Positions 1 to 10,167 of a stretch of 40,314 nucleotides of DNA are shown piece by piece; the first letter of the stretch is position 1, and every line of letters starts with the position of its first letter. The DNA comes from Chara braunii. Its lineage: Eukaryota; Streptophyta; Charophyceae; Charales; Characeae. A model generated the notes under the pieces. It ran no database searches, was not told the origin of the DNA, and saw nothing but the letters and a program-made list of their open reading frames with translations. Location of the stretch: NCBI GenBank assembly GCA_003427395.1, contig BFEA01000003.1, positions 8,747,618-8,787,931 of the forward strand. Direction: 5' to 3'. Both the position numbers and the translations under genes were made by a program.

Positions 1-71
<71 letters not shown>
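1..71. repeat. (GA)n microsatellite at window edge
   Basis: Uninterrupted GA dinucleotide repeat running from the first base to about position 71. It continues off the left edge, so its full length is unknown. Similar GA tracts recur at 18274 and 38750-38975. Confidence 0.97.
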
Positions 72-74
<3 letters not shown>

Positions 75-409
75 GAGGCTACTTCCATCGATACGATGAG
101 CAAAATCGGCATGAATCTTCCGCTAGAACATCAAAATATACACTGCTTCCCAGCCATACGTGCAAAGAGATAGAGAGAGGCTACTTCGATCATTAACCAG
201 CAGCGAAAAAAGACCCCGTTCATAAAGTCGCGCCAACACCAACTGTACCAAGCGCCCCCGAAAAAAAACGAACCAACGCGCGGGCCCGCCCGCCCAAAAC
301 AAAAACCGTATGAAACCGGGCACTACGTCTGTCCCATCCAACCGGCATGCGGGCCTCATTTTCCCTGGGCCCAGGGGAAGCGTCTTACCGGACCCTATCC
401 TTCCTTTAG

Positions 410-410
<1 letters not shown>

Positions 411-442
<32 letters not shown>

Positions 443-450
443 TATTATTA
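411..450. repeat. (TAGA)n then (TTA)n microsatellite
   Basis: About seven tandem TAGA units (411-441) followed directly by three TTA units. Open frames through here are low-complexity artefacts on both strands. Confidence 0.95.
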
Positions 451-1004
451 AGATGTTGGGAGAGATCTTGGAGGTGGGAGATGGTGGTGAGTTGAGGGAG
501 GAGTGGCATTGGTTCTTGCTTGTGTTCTTCTTCTTCTTCTTCCATTCTCCATTCTTCTTCGGCCTATGTCTATTTCTCTTTGTCAAACTCTTTCATTTTA
601 ATTGCAATTGTATGGCATTTTCTTTCCACTGTCAGATATCCGGGATCATAGCAGCAGAGAATACAATCAAACATCCACAGGGCATGGTCAAGCCTAAAAG
701 ATTCATTGACAACAACCACAGATCAAAGTCAAGGACCGGCCGGAATCCAAGTGCTCAAATCAATCCTGGCTGGACAAAGATAGCAAACTAGGAGTGCTGG
801 ACGGCCACCAGAATCTTAGATCGGGCCAATAGCTGCAAAAGGAAAATCTCTAGCAAGGGCGCGCCATCCAAGCATTCCCCACCTCAACACCAGATCAGAG
901 CCTAATACCGATATCAGACCACTCAACCTCAGACAACTCAGAACCAAAACCACAAGATCACCCTCCTTCCCAATCTGAAGCATCCCCCCCCCCCCTTTCC
1001 CTCC
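451..1004. other. Unassigned sequence, no gene recognised
   Basis: There is a (TTC)n run near 526-545, then mixed sequence. A short plus-strand frame (about 637-791) reads as basic, hydrophilic protein ending at a TAG. It could be a remnant of a retroelement first ORF, but no motif supports that. Positions 600-950 otherwise hold nothing recognisable, and a C-run begins near 984. Confidence 0.4.
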
Positions 1005-1320
1005 CTAGTGATTCCCCCAGAAACCACCCCACCCCCCCTCTCCCCAATCACTGACACTGCCCTGTGCCATCCTCCCATCATACCATTCCCCACCTACCCC
1101 CCCAGCCCCGTCCTCTACATACCTGAGTGAGGTTACCTCCCTTTCCACCCTCCCCTCCCTACTGATCTTCTCCCAGGGACACCACCTTCCCCGCCTTCTC
1201 CCCAATCACTGACATCGCCCTCCACCATTTTCCCATCATACCCTCCCTCACCTCTCCCCCCCCCTTCCCACCCCTGGCCTTCCAATACCCGAGCGAGTCT
1301 ATCTTTCTCCAATGCAAGTC
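1005..1320. repeat. 158-bp pyrimidine-rich tandem duplication
   Basis: Two diverged head-to-tail copies offset by about 158 bp. The anchor TCCCCAATCACTGACA occurs at 1041 and TCCCCAATCACTGACAT at 1199, and both copies go on to CCCATCATACC and a CGAG/TGAG end. The C-rich plus strand makes purine-coded frames on the minus strand that are not genes. Confidence 0.75.
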
Positions 1321-1393
1321 CAAGCATTTTTCTCCACTGTGAATACTGTCTCTAGCCTGGGCAGGCAAGATCTGTACAGAGGGCACCTCCAAA

Positions 1394-2348
1394 TGAAAGG
1401 ATTTCACGCTGTGCCACAATCCCAAGTCCCAGTCCCGAGTCCCAAGTCCTAGGTCCCAGTCCCAAGTCCCAGGTCCCAGTCCCACGTCCCATTCCTAAGT
1501 CCCAGGTTCTAATCCCGCGTCACATTCCGTGTCCCATTAGTGGTTCCAGCCACTTGTACAATATGCACGAATACTCTAGAAGAGTAGGTGAGCTAGTTAA
1601 GTGGATCATGGTAGAAAGTCCTTCCGAGATAACAGTTATGGGTTTAGGAGGCATCACAACTTCAGCCAGGATTACCAGGGCCGTTAAGCTAGGTGTCAGT
1701 TGATCCACGCAAGCAGCCAAACCCAAGAAGAATGAGTTTCCAGAAGCAGGGAACAAAGGCAAGAGCGCCGAACCACAATCAACAGAAGATGTCTGGAAGG
1801 CGGATCAGCAAGTATAAAAACCCAGCAGCATCAGCAGGAAGGATCAACTCTTCATGTGCAAATTGTGGAAGTACTGCGGGTTACTTGTGCGACAGTGCGA
1901 CGTAGATGGGACGGGGCACCAGGAGAGGAGCAAGTGCCCAGCGAGGAAGGAGACATCTTGTCACCACAACTAGGGAGAAGGAAGGAGACGGCCATAGCCG
2001 CGGAGGTTCGGGGAATACACCGCAGTTGTATTCAGGACAGATCCAAGAGGGAGAGAGAGGGAGAGAGAGCTTGAGCGCAGTGAGGTCAAGAGGACGAAGA
2101 CTTAGCGAGAGAAGAGAGAAGAGACAGGGAGAGAGAGAGAGGGAAGCCAGACATCCAGGGAGGAGGTGTACCTGAGTCAGGACTGCAGTGTTGGTTACTT
2201 GAACTCTCCAATTGTAGACTTCTCATAATTTGATTGGGAACATATCTGGTGCTGATTCATGTGTCATCTCTCTGGTGCGGTGTGAACTTCCTGTGAATGC
2301 TCTCACCTTGCATGTTCGAGTTGGTTTGGAATTGCGAGGTTCATTGCA
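1394..2348 (+). mobile_element. 5' LTR of Ty3/gypsy retrotransposon
   Basis: Begins TGAAAGGATTTCACGC and ends TTGCA, one base before a primer binding site, so it has the usual TG...CA ends. The same sequence returns at 9052. U3 carries an imprecise 7-bp minisatellite (AGTCCCA-like, about 1423-1510). A TATA box lies at 1813-1819 and the downstream part is GA-rich. The boundary is fixed at the left by where the two copies start to match and at the right by the primer binding site. The last 145 bp (2204-2348) have no counterpart in the 3' copy. Confidence 0.85.
1813..1819 (+). promoter_or_regulatory. TATA box in 5' LTR
   Basis: TATAAAA in the context AGTATAAAAACCCAGCAGC. The same hexamer and flanks are kept in the 3' LTR at 9543-9549 although the LTRs differ by several indels. 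This fits the core promoter of the element at the U3/R border. Confidence 0.7.
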
Positions 2349-2349
2349 C

Positions 2350-2361
2350 TGGTACCAGAGC
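2350..2361 (+). other. Primer binding site (initiator Met tRNA type)
   Basis: TGGTACCAGAGC starts one base after the 5' LTR end. It differs at one position from the usual plant LTR-retrotransposon sequence complementary to the 3' end of initiator methionine tRNA (TGGTATCAGAGC). It would prime minus-strand cDNA synthesis and it defines the LTR edge. Confidence 0.8.
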
Positions 2362-3104
2362 TGGAGCCCGTTGCACTGCGGTGGTGGAAGAAGCTGGCAA
2401 GGTATAAGGCCGACGGGTGATTGCAGTATCAGGGTTTGACTGATGTAGGCGGCCGAAGACGAAGGGACTGTTGGAGGGTTGGAGAAGCAGAAGACGTACC
2501 TGGAAGACTGCAAAGACCAGCGAGGAGCGATCTGTTGAAGAGCTGAGTGAAGTAATTCTTGCCCTAAGCCCTCTTTGCAATTAATGATGTTTTTGGAACT
2601 CCCCACGTACTTTCTTGGTGACGGCTGCTGCAAGTCAATTTTGTTGATGTCATCTCCTTTTCGGAGTCAGCAGTCTTGTGAATGCTTTAGGTCTAGCGTA
2701 GGAGCTTGGCAGCTGGAGGCACGACCTGTGCAGTAGGGAGCACAGGCATGAGCGACAGGCGCTCGTAAACTAACCCAGCCAGCCTAATGACCAGTACCGA
2801 CTGGCGTGCAACCGAACCAGGCAGAGCATTGAGGAGCTCTTAAGTCTTGAGAGCGATCCTCCCTACATGGTGGTCACAACATCTTGTCTACGTCATTAAA
2901 CAATTCCTGAGGTCCTTGCTGGCAGACCTTAAACAGCTGGTTGGCCACCAGTTTGTGGAGGAGCTGTAGTGACAGGCATGGGGAAAGGGAAGTAGACCAG
3001 TCATACTTCGAATTAGGTTAGGTTAAGTTTTGAGTTTGTAAGTGTTGAGGGTTAGGTCTAAGTGGTGAGGAGGTGGAGTTGACTCACCTTTGTTGTGCCT
3101 TTAA
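2362..3104 (+). other. Untranslated leader between PBS and gag
   Basis: About 740 bp between the primer binding site and the first gag-like frame, with no domain recognised in it. The packaging and leader region of the retrotransposon is expected here. Short frames on both strands lack recognisable content. Confidence 0.5.
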
Positions 3105-5280
3105 ATCACCCTGGTGACCACTAAGTCCGGAACTGTGCCCCAGCCGTTGACCTCAGAGGAGCACAGGATAGAGGAGATTTTAAAGCAAAGCAAGGAGGAC
3201 AAGAAAAGAGAAAGAAGAAAAGCGAAAGAAAAAAAGAGAAGAGAAGAAGGAGAAAGAAAAGAAGAGACTGGAGGAGGAAAAGAGGAAGCTAGAGGAGAAG
3301 TTGAAGGAAGTAGAGGAAGAAGTTGAAGAAGAGGAAGAAGAAGAAGAAAGGGAGGAGGAGAAGTTGGAGAGACCAAGAAGGGGTGCAATCCTAATAACGG
3401 TCCCGAAGGACCCGGGACAGACCAGTGAGCACCGCCCAGGGTCTAGACATGAGGAGGAGCAAGAATGGGCAAGAACATTTTACCTGCCCGGGATTCAAAC
3501 ATTGGATGAGCTACTGGGGAATGTAGCTCACTGTGAGAAAGAGTTGCGAGTGCTGTATGGGGAAAATGTGCAGATGGCCGAGGTAGAGGCCCACATGGAG
3601 GCCACGCAAAAGGCCATCCAGCAGAAAAGGAAGGAGGCCGCAGCGAGGAAGAAACTGCTAGATGATGGGGCGGCCATAGCTACGATGTTGGAGAAGCAGG
3701 CAAAAGGAGAGAAGGTGTAAGATGTGAAAGACCACATTGGACTGTTGACTGAAGCTGCGCTCCAGGCGGCCCGGAAAACCGCAGCACTGCGCACCGCCGT
3801 TGACCGATTAGCTGCACAACACGATGCGTTTCGAGGTAAATGGAATAACTTTACCGCAACCACACTCCGCACAGTCAATGATAAGGTGACCCAGGTCCTC
3901 ATGGGGGTAGAACGGTATATCGGCGAGACTTGTGTGTTGAAGAAGGGAGCTGGTGGAAGTGGTGGTCCCCCTGATGGTAACGATGGTGACTATGATGACA
4001 AAAATGGAGTTAAGAAAGAAAGGAGACTAGGGAAGGAGAAGAAGAATGACGAAGATGAGGAGGAGGCCAAGGACAAGATCAAGATGAAGATGCCTTGGAC
4101 CTGTAACAGGAAAAAGGAGGAGAATTTCTTGCAATGGGAGGCGGTCGTGAGGAGTTATGTGCACGGCCAGAAGGTGGTGAGAACAGGCCAGGTGATGTTC
4201 GATGCCTCTTGTCTTGGCGGCGACATGGCAAGCTACTCAGCATCCCTCATAGAGAACGCCGGTTGTGGGAGAGATATCGTTGTCGAGTACCCCCGCACCA
4301 CCTCCTTAGACACCTACTTAGACGCCTTGTATAAACGGTTTGACGATAAGACAAGGGGAAGGCGTACGGTGGCGAAGATTCTGAATGTGTATAGGGGGAA
4401 TTGGAAGAGTGTGCACGCCTTGAAGGCGTATATGGATGAGTTGCTGCAAGTCCCTGACCACGGCGTCATGCCGAAGCAAGTGCTAGAGTACTTTGCCATG
4501 GCACTGCCCAAGCCTCTTAAGATGCAAATGTATCCGCACGTTGCTGCAGAATGGGCTACTTGTGCCGATTTTAGTAAGGACGCGCTGGTCCGATGGGGGT
4601 TCCTGGCACAGGCCAACTTCCACTATTTCAAGGACATCGAGAGGGGGAAGAAGTGGAAGGGCAGGATGATCTTTGGCAACGTGCAGGACGGAGACAAACT
4701 CTTGGTGACGCTTGAGGAAGGGGGTGCAGAAGAAATTCCCGTTGAGCAAGTAGATTACGGTCACCTAGAGTACGAGCAGCAGTTAGAGGGCGGTCAAGTA
4801 GTTGTAGGAGGCAACTATACGACCGTAGCAGCCCACGGGGGAGGGCAAGGAAGAGGAGGCCGACGTGGAAGAGGAGGTCGGAGAAGGGCTACTCAGGGGT
4901 TTGAAGGCCAAGGGGGCTTCCAAGCGGGTGGTAGGGGTTATGGTACCCCGCAAGGTAGTCAAACATCCCCCGCTTCGCAAGGAAATGGACGGGGTAACCA
5001 TGCCCTCTCCAACGAGAGTGATCAGGGATCTAGAGGGCAGCGTAGGTACCCTCACCATCCAGGACTCGAAGAACTCGAGCCCTGGAATGCTCTAAATATA
5101 TCAGAGGACATATGGCGTCAGAGGCAGAAAAGGAGACAGTGGTTTAAGTGTGGAGACCCCAATCACATCGTTCCCTTTTGCCCGTTATACCGACGACCAT
5201 CAAATGGAAACGACCAATTGGAGTCGTGGCTGCTCCTACAGGGGCCTCATACTTTGATAGACAAGAAGAAGAAGCGCTGA
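3105..5280 (+). pseudogene. gag: Gag polyprotein of Ty3/gypsy element, broken
   Basis: Gag would form the virus-like particle and package element RNA. The N-terminal part (3114-3400) is a highly charged Lys/Glu coiled-coil region that changes frame near 3240. The frame from 3301 is closed only by a TAA at 3718-3720 and continues in the same frame to a TGA at 5278. A capsid-like region covers about 4130-4620. It is followed by a Gly/Arg-rich stretch (4860-4990) and a C-terminal zinc-knuckle-like motif near 5140-5185. In that motif the first Cys of CX2CX4HX4C is a Trp (TGG), leaving CGDPNHIVPFC. Pol follows in another frame. One stop, one frameshift and a lost zinc ligand indicate a dead copy. 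Confidence 0.8.
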
Positions 5281-6409
5281 AGTAGGAACCTGTTGTTTGA
5301 GGACCCCAATGGCAAAGGATGATGTAGGCCCCCACCCAGTCGATTGTCGAGAGACCGCTTGTGTCAAGGTCTCTCTGGGTGGTTCCCTCGCAGGCATCGG
5401 TGATGAGCTCATCACTCGTCGTCAAGCCTGCGCCGAGATGAAGAAAAAGTCAAACGGACATGTAATACTAGCAGATGTAGAAGTTAGTAGAACCAGGATA
5501 GGCGCGTTGGTGGATTGCGGTTCGACGCGTAGCTATATTGGTAGGAAAGGATTAAAGAAACTGCATTTAGGAATGAAAGTGCAGAAGTTGGAACAGTCGA
5601 TAGTAAGCAAACTAGCAGATAACCGAGAGATGAGAGTAGATGAATTCGTCGAGGGGGTGAAGGCATACTTCCGGCTGGACGGAGAGAATAAGAAGTAAGA
5701 AAAAGCGTTGCATTCTCTGACCCTTCTAGTAGAGGACAGTCTAGCCTTTGACATGTTGCTAGGAACGGATTGGGGAGAAGCCGCGAAGGCCGATGTGAAG
5801 ATGGGTGAGCATGAGTGTTGGCTGCCCAGTCCACAAGGTGGGAAGAAGAAGACCAGACTCTTCCATGAGTCCGGAGTCCAATCCGCTCTTTCGTTGTGTT
5901 GCATGAGAGCCCCCGCGCTCGCTAGGCACATGGTCAAGCAAGACCTTGTTGACCAAGTCTTTATTGCATATGTTAGACTGGTTAGTGAAGAGGAGGAACT
6001 AGTACCGCCCCAAGTCCAAAGTCTGTTGAGCGAGGTCACGGACATAGGAGAGACCCCGACCGGTGTAGTGGAAAGAGAGATCAAGCACTACATCGACATT
6101 GAGCCCGGCAGCAAGATTCCCAAGGGTCCGATCTACAGACTGTCTGCCAAGGAGTTAGAAGAGTTGAGGAAGCAGCTAGACGAACTAATTGAGAAGGGGT
6201 GGATTAAGCTAAATTCCTCGCCCTACGGGGCACTGGTCCTATTCGTGCCTAAGAAGGAAGGCGAACTGCATATGTGCATAGACTATAGAGGACTAAACGC
6301 TATAACTGTCAAGAATGCTGAGCCGCTGCCCAAAATAGACGATCTATTAGACAAAGTGGAGGGGCGCAAGTACTTCTCAAAGATAGACTTGAAGTCAGAG
6401 TACCATTAG
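5281..6409 (+). pseudogene. pol: Pol, first part: aspartic protease and N-terminal RT
   Basis: The retropepsin active-site motif DCGSTRSYIG is at 5513-5542, followed by a flap-partner motif FDMLLGTDW near 5750. A TAA (5696-5698) interrupts the frame between them. The RT begins near 6110 with [14 protein letters not shown]. It continues through the template-binding motif [14 protein letters not shown] and CIDYRGLN, then the motif-A Asp in [11 protein letters not shown]. Immediately after that a TAG (6407-6409) replaces the Gln codon usual in this family. Pol lies in a different frame from gag, as in many gypsy elements. It belongs to the same element as the LTRs at 1394 and 9052. Confidence 0.88.
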
Positions 6410-7705
6410 ATAAAGGTACAGCTTGAGGATCAGCACAAGATGGCATTTATGACTACCGTCTTCATCCGAATAGAACGCCTGATCATTATCGTTGCATATG
6501 GACTGAAAGTTGAGCAAAATGCAGCTATAATGACCGGGTGTTCTATTCGGGTGAAGACGGTAGATATGGCCACTACGAGTTCGTAGTCATGCCGTTTGGG
6601 CTGGCCAATGCCCCTGCCACTTTCCAACGATGCATGAATGATATGTTTAGAGAATGGTTAGACAAGTTCGTCATCGTTTACTTACACGACATCCAGATAT
6701 TTCATAAGACACTTGAGGAGCACCAAGAGCACCTTCGACTGATTATGAACAAGCTTCGTGAGGCTAAGTTCAAACTGAATCCCAAGAAGTGTGAGTGGGC
6801 AAAACGTCAAGTGTTGTACTTGGGTCATGTCGTAGACGGAGATGGGGTTAGACCGGAAGATGTGAAGATTGCAGTGATTAGAAATTGGCCGACCCCGCGC
6901 ACATTGACTGAATTGCGGTCGTTCCTTGGTCTAGCCAATTACTACAGGAAGTTTGTGCGCAACTTCACTACGATTGCTGCCCCATCGCGTCGACTACTGC
7001 GAAAGGAAGTTGTTTGGAAGTGAGACAAAGACTGCACGTCCACTTTCAAGAAGTTAAAGAAGTGTTTAATAGAGTACCCGATCCTAAAAATAGCTGATCC
7101 ATCACTACCGTTTATTGTCACCACTGACGTTAGTCAATACGGCATTGGCGCAGTCCTACAGCAAGACGACCACGATGGATATAGGCCGGTTGAGTTCATG
7201 TCGCGTAGGTTGCCGTGTGAAAAGGTTGTTGCATCAACCTATGAGAGGGAACCGTTCGCCTTGAGAGAAGCCCTAGCCCACTGGCGACACTACTTACTAG
7301 GACGACACTTTAAGGTCTATTCCGACCATGAGACATTGAGTTGGCTCAAGACTCGGGCCCGAATGTCTACTAAGTTAGCTAGGTGGGCCACTGAGATCGA
7401 CGAGTTCGGCTTCGAACTCAAGCCTGTCAAAGGCAAGTACAATGTTGTTGCTGATGCACTTAGTCGACGCACAGACTTCTTTGGAGCCATAGCCACGTAC
7501 CTAGACGCAGGTGTCGAACTACAGTATAAAATTTGTGATGCATACGAAGAGGACAAAGTCTATAGGGAGATTCTTTGCAAAGTGCAGGCTGCACCGCACG
7601 AAGAGCCTAATTATAGAATGGCCGATGGATTACTGTTTGAGAAAACTGATAAGGAAGATAGGTTGTGTGTACCAAACAGTGAAGAAATATGCATTCTAAT
7701 ACAAA
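6410..7705 (+). pseudogene. pol: Pol, second part: RT palm/thumb and RNase H
   Basis: After the MITE the RT resumes with GHYEFVVMPFGLANAPATFQ. The catalytic motif reads YLHD (6679-6690) where the family has Y-x-D-D, so the first metal-binding Asp is lost. RT ends with LTELRSFLGLANYYRKF. A TGA at 7021-7023 stands where Trp is expected. RNase H follows, with its acidic residues visible in TTDVSQYGIGAVL, EREPFALREALAHW and VYSDHETLSWL, ending near VADALSRR (about 7480). A frameshift near 7695 separates this from integrase. The copy cannot make active enzyme. Confidence 0.88.
6456..6560. mobile_element. 105-bp foldback MITE (Tc1/mariner-like, TA target site)
   Basis: A 105-bp insertion inside the RT domain. 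It starts CCGTCTTCATCCGAATAGAA and its right end, read on the other strand, starts CCGTCTTCACCCGAATAGAA. The two arms match at about 36 of 42 positions around a roughly 20-bp centre. It is flanked on both sides by TA (6454-6455 and 6561-6562). Taking out the insert plus one TA restores the conserved RT reading frame at this point, so the boundaries are precise. TA duplication and near-perfect terminal inverted repeats are the signature of Stowaway-type elements moved by Tc1/mariner transposases. There is no coding capacity. Confidence 0.88.
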
Positions 7706-8775
7706 GGAGAGTGCCACGACGCAGAGGGCCATTTCGGATGGAGGAAGACTTACGCTAACCTCCTCAGGTCCTACACATGGGTTGGGATGAAACAAGACTT
7801 TATCTTGTATATTCAAGGCTGCAAAGTTTGTCAGTGGAACAAGAGTTCGACGCAGCCTCCCCTAGGAATGTTGAAACCACTTCCTATACCATCGTGACCG
7901 GGAGACTCACTGTCTATAAACTTTATGGATACTAACGTCAAGAGTCGAAGTGGTAAGACTCAAGTGATGGTCATAGCTAACAGGTTAAGTAAATTTGTTG
8001 TTTTTGTTCCGCTGCCCGCTGAGGCCAAGACATAATTAGTGATCTGCAAATTCTTTGATCACTAGGTTGCAGAGTACAAGCACCCCCTAACTATAATAAG
8101 TGATAGAGATACTAGATTCACCAGCGAGCACTGGCAACAGCTTATGAAAATCTACGGGTCTAGACTGACCATGTCTTCAGGCAGGCATCCCAAGACTAAC
8201 GGGCAGGCAGAACAGATGAACAAACTACTACAGCAAGTGCTTCACATGTACATTAGGCCAGATCAGATAGACTGGGATGAACTCCTACCAAAGGTAGCTA
8301 GTGCCTACAACAACTCGGTGCACCTAGCAACTAACCGGACACCCAACGAGCTGCACAAGGTGTGGCGACCACGATGACCGATAGATTGCCTTAATCCAAA
8401 TCAGACTCAGAGGCTGCCGCCTGGCACTAGAGAGTTTGTTGTCCGCTACGAGAAGGAGGTCCGGAAGGTTGCTGAGAACATCCGGAAGGCCCAGCATCAG
8501 ATGGTAGAGCAAGCTAACAGGCACCGCAGACCGTCTAAGTTCGCGGTTGGTGATCTTGTCTGGGTCAAGTCTAAAGAATTCCTTCCGGAAGAGAACATTT
8601 CTCAGAAATTACTACCTGCATATTGAGGACAGTGGGAGATTTTAGATGTCATTGGAGACGCAGACGGTCCCTCCTATACAATTGATATTCCTTTGCACTT
8701 GCACACGTACCCAGTGTTTCACGCGTCCAAGTTGCTGCCCATGTCACTAATGACCGCTTCCCTTCACGCAGAACA
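7706..8775 (+). pseudogene. pol: Pol, integrase core
   Basis: One reading frame from about 7706 gives the N-terminal HHCC zinc domain (ECHDAEGHFG, then GCKVCQ). The catalytic core follows with D at 7928, D at 8102 and E at 8210, a D-57-D-35-E spacing normal for retroviral-type integrases. The motif HPKTNGQAEQMNK surrounds the Glu. Five in-frame stops interrupt it: TGA 7895, TAA 8033, TAG 8063, TGA 8375 and TGA 8624. The C-terminal part keeps FAVGDLVWVKSKEF and YPVFHASKLLP. A frameshift near 8735 precedes the chromodomain. Confidence 0.87.
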
Positions 8776-9006
8776 ATGATCCCTCCTGACATGGATGGGA
8801 GATATGACATAGATCGGATTCTAGAGGAGGATGTCTACAGGACAGGCAGAAGGGGTAGACCGCAGCGACAGTACAAAGTTCGGTTTGCGTATCAGGAACC
8901 AGAAGATGACCGTTGGTACACTAGGGAGGAGTTGATGGAGACTCCACCCCATATTGTGTCCTATTATGAGCGTGCCCGAAGGGGTATTGACATCATAGAC
9001 AGGTAA
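8776..9006 (+). pseudogene. pol: Pol, C-terminal chromodomain
   Basis: The frame reads YDIDRILEEDVYRTGRRGR, then QYKVRFAYQEPEDDRWYTRE, then EEL. This is the pattern of a chromodomain at the end of integrase in chromoviral Ty3/gypsy elements: an initial strand with Ile/Val-Arg-Ile-Leu, a Lys-Val-Arg/Lys-Phe/Trp strand, an acidic turn, then Trp and Glu-Glu-Leu. The domain is thought to steer integration to chromatin marks. A TAA closes it at 9004-9006. It is intact within itself but separated from integrase by a frameshift. It assigns the element to the chromovirus branch. Confidence 0.82.
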
Positions 9007-9051
9007 AGATAAGATATTTCTCGGAGGACCTCGAAATTAGGCCGGCAGGAG

Positions 9052-9970
9052 TGAAAGGATTTCACGCTGTGCCACAATCCCAAGTCCCAATCCCGAGTCT
9101 CGAGTCCCAGGTCCAAGTCCCAAGTCCCATGTCCCAATCCCGAGTCCTAGGTCCCAGTCCCAAGTCCCAGGTCCCATTCCTATGTCCCAGGTTCTAATCC
9201 CGAGTCCCATTCAGTGTTCCATTAGTGGTTCCAGCCACTTGTACAACATAAACGAATACTTTAGAAGAGTAGCTTTCATTCGTACCATGATTGCAGAGGC
9301 CGAGCTAGTTAAGTAGATCGTGGTAGGAAGTCCTTCGGAGATAACAGTTATGGGTTGAAAAGTCTGTCTTTAAGAGGCATCACGGCTTCAACCAGGATTA
9401 CCACGGCCTTTAGGCTAGGCGTCAGTTGATCCACGCAAGCAGCCAAACCCAAGAAGATTCCGTGAGTTTCCAGAAGCAGGGAACAAAGGCAAGAGGGTTG
9501 ACCCATAACCAACAAAAGATGTCTGGAAGGCGGATCAGTAAGTATAAAAACCCAGCAGCATCAACAGGAAGGATCAACTATTCATGTGCAAATTGCGGGA
9601 GCACTGCAGGTTACTTGTGCAACAGTGCGACATGGATGGGAGGGGGCACCAGGAGAGGAGCAAGTGCCCAGCGAGGAAGGAGACATCTGGTTACCACAGC
9701 TAGGGAGAAGGAAGGAGACGGCCCTAACTCTGGAGGTTCGAGAAATACAACACAGTTGTATTCAGGGCAGATCCTAGAGGGAGAGAGAGGGAGAGGGAGA
9801 GCTTGAGCGCAGTGAGGTCAAGATGACGAAGACTTGAGCGAGAGAAGAGAGAAGAGACAGGGAGAGAGAGAGAGGGAAGCCAGACATCAAGGGAGGAGGT
9901 CTTGAGTACATACCTGAGTCAGGATTGCAGCGTTGAGTTGGGGCAACTGCCACTGGTTACTTGAAATGCA
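9052..9970 (+). mobile_element. 3' LTR of Ty3/gypsy retrotransposon, truncated
   Basis: Starts with the same TGAAAGGATTTCACGC as the 5' LTR and keeps the AGTCCCA-like minisatellite and the TATA box at 9543. It has extra blocks relative to the 5' copy (for example about 27 bp near 9265 and 14 bp near 9357). Similarity stops at about 9964 in GGTTACTTGAA, and the last 145 bp of the 5' LTR are absent. Several indels and many substitutions separate the LTRs, so the insertion is old. The right end is placed at a TGCA; an exact end cannot be shown. Confidence 0.78.
9543..9549 (+). promoter_or_regulatory. TATA box in 3' LTR
   Basis: TATAAAA in the same context as in the 5' LTR (1813). It is the conserved core promoter element of the retrotransposon. 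Confidence 0.6.
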
Positions 9971-10167
9971 CACCTACATATTGTTCATGATTGACCAACC
10001 AGACCGAGTGGGATCCTGCCACTTGGTGATAAGAAGAGTTAATATTTCCCACCATGTGCACCCTACTGTCATTCTCTCTATGGGTCAATGAGTTATCTGC
10101 AAAGGAAACAGCACTGAGATGACCTGGATGATGCAGAATGCACGCACAAACATTTGTGTCCATGTCT

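Noticed and set aside
9041-9051. GGCAGGAG as polypurine tract before the 3' LTR
   Set aside because: In the right place but short and interrupted; too weak to annotate as a feature.
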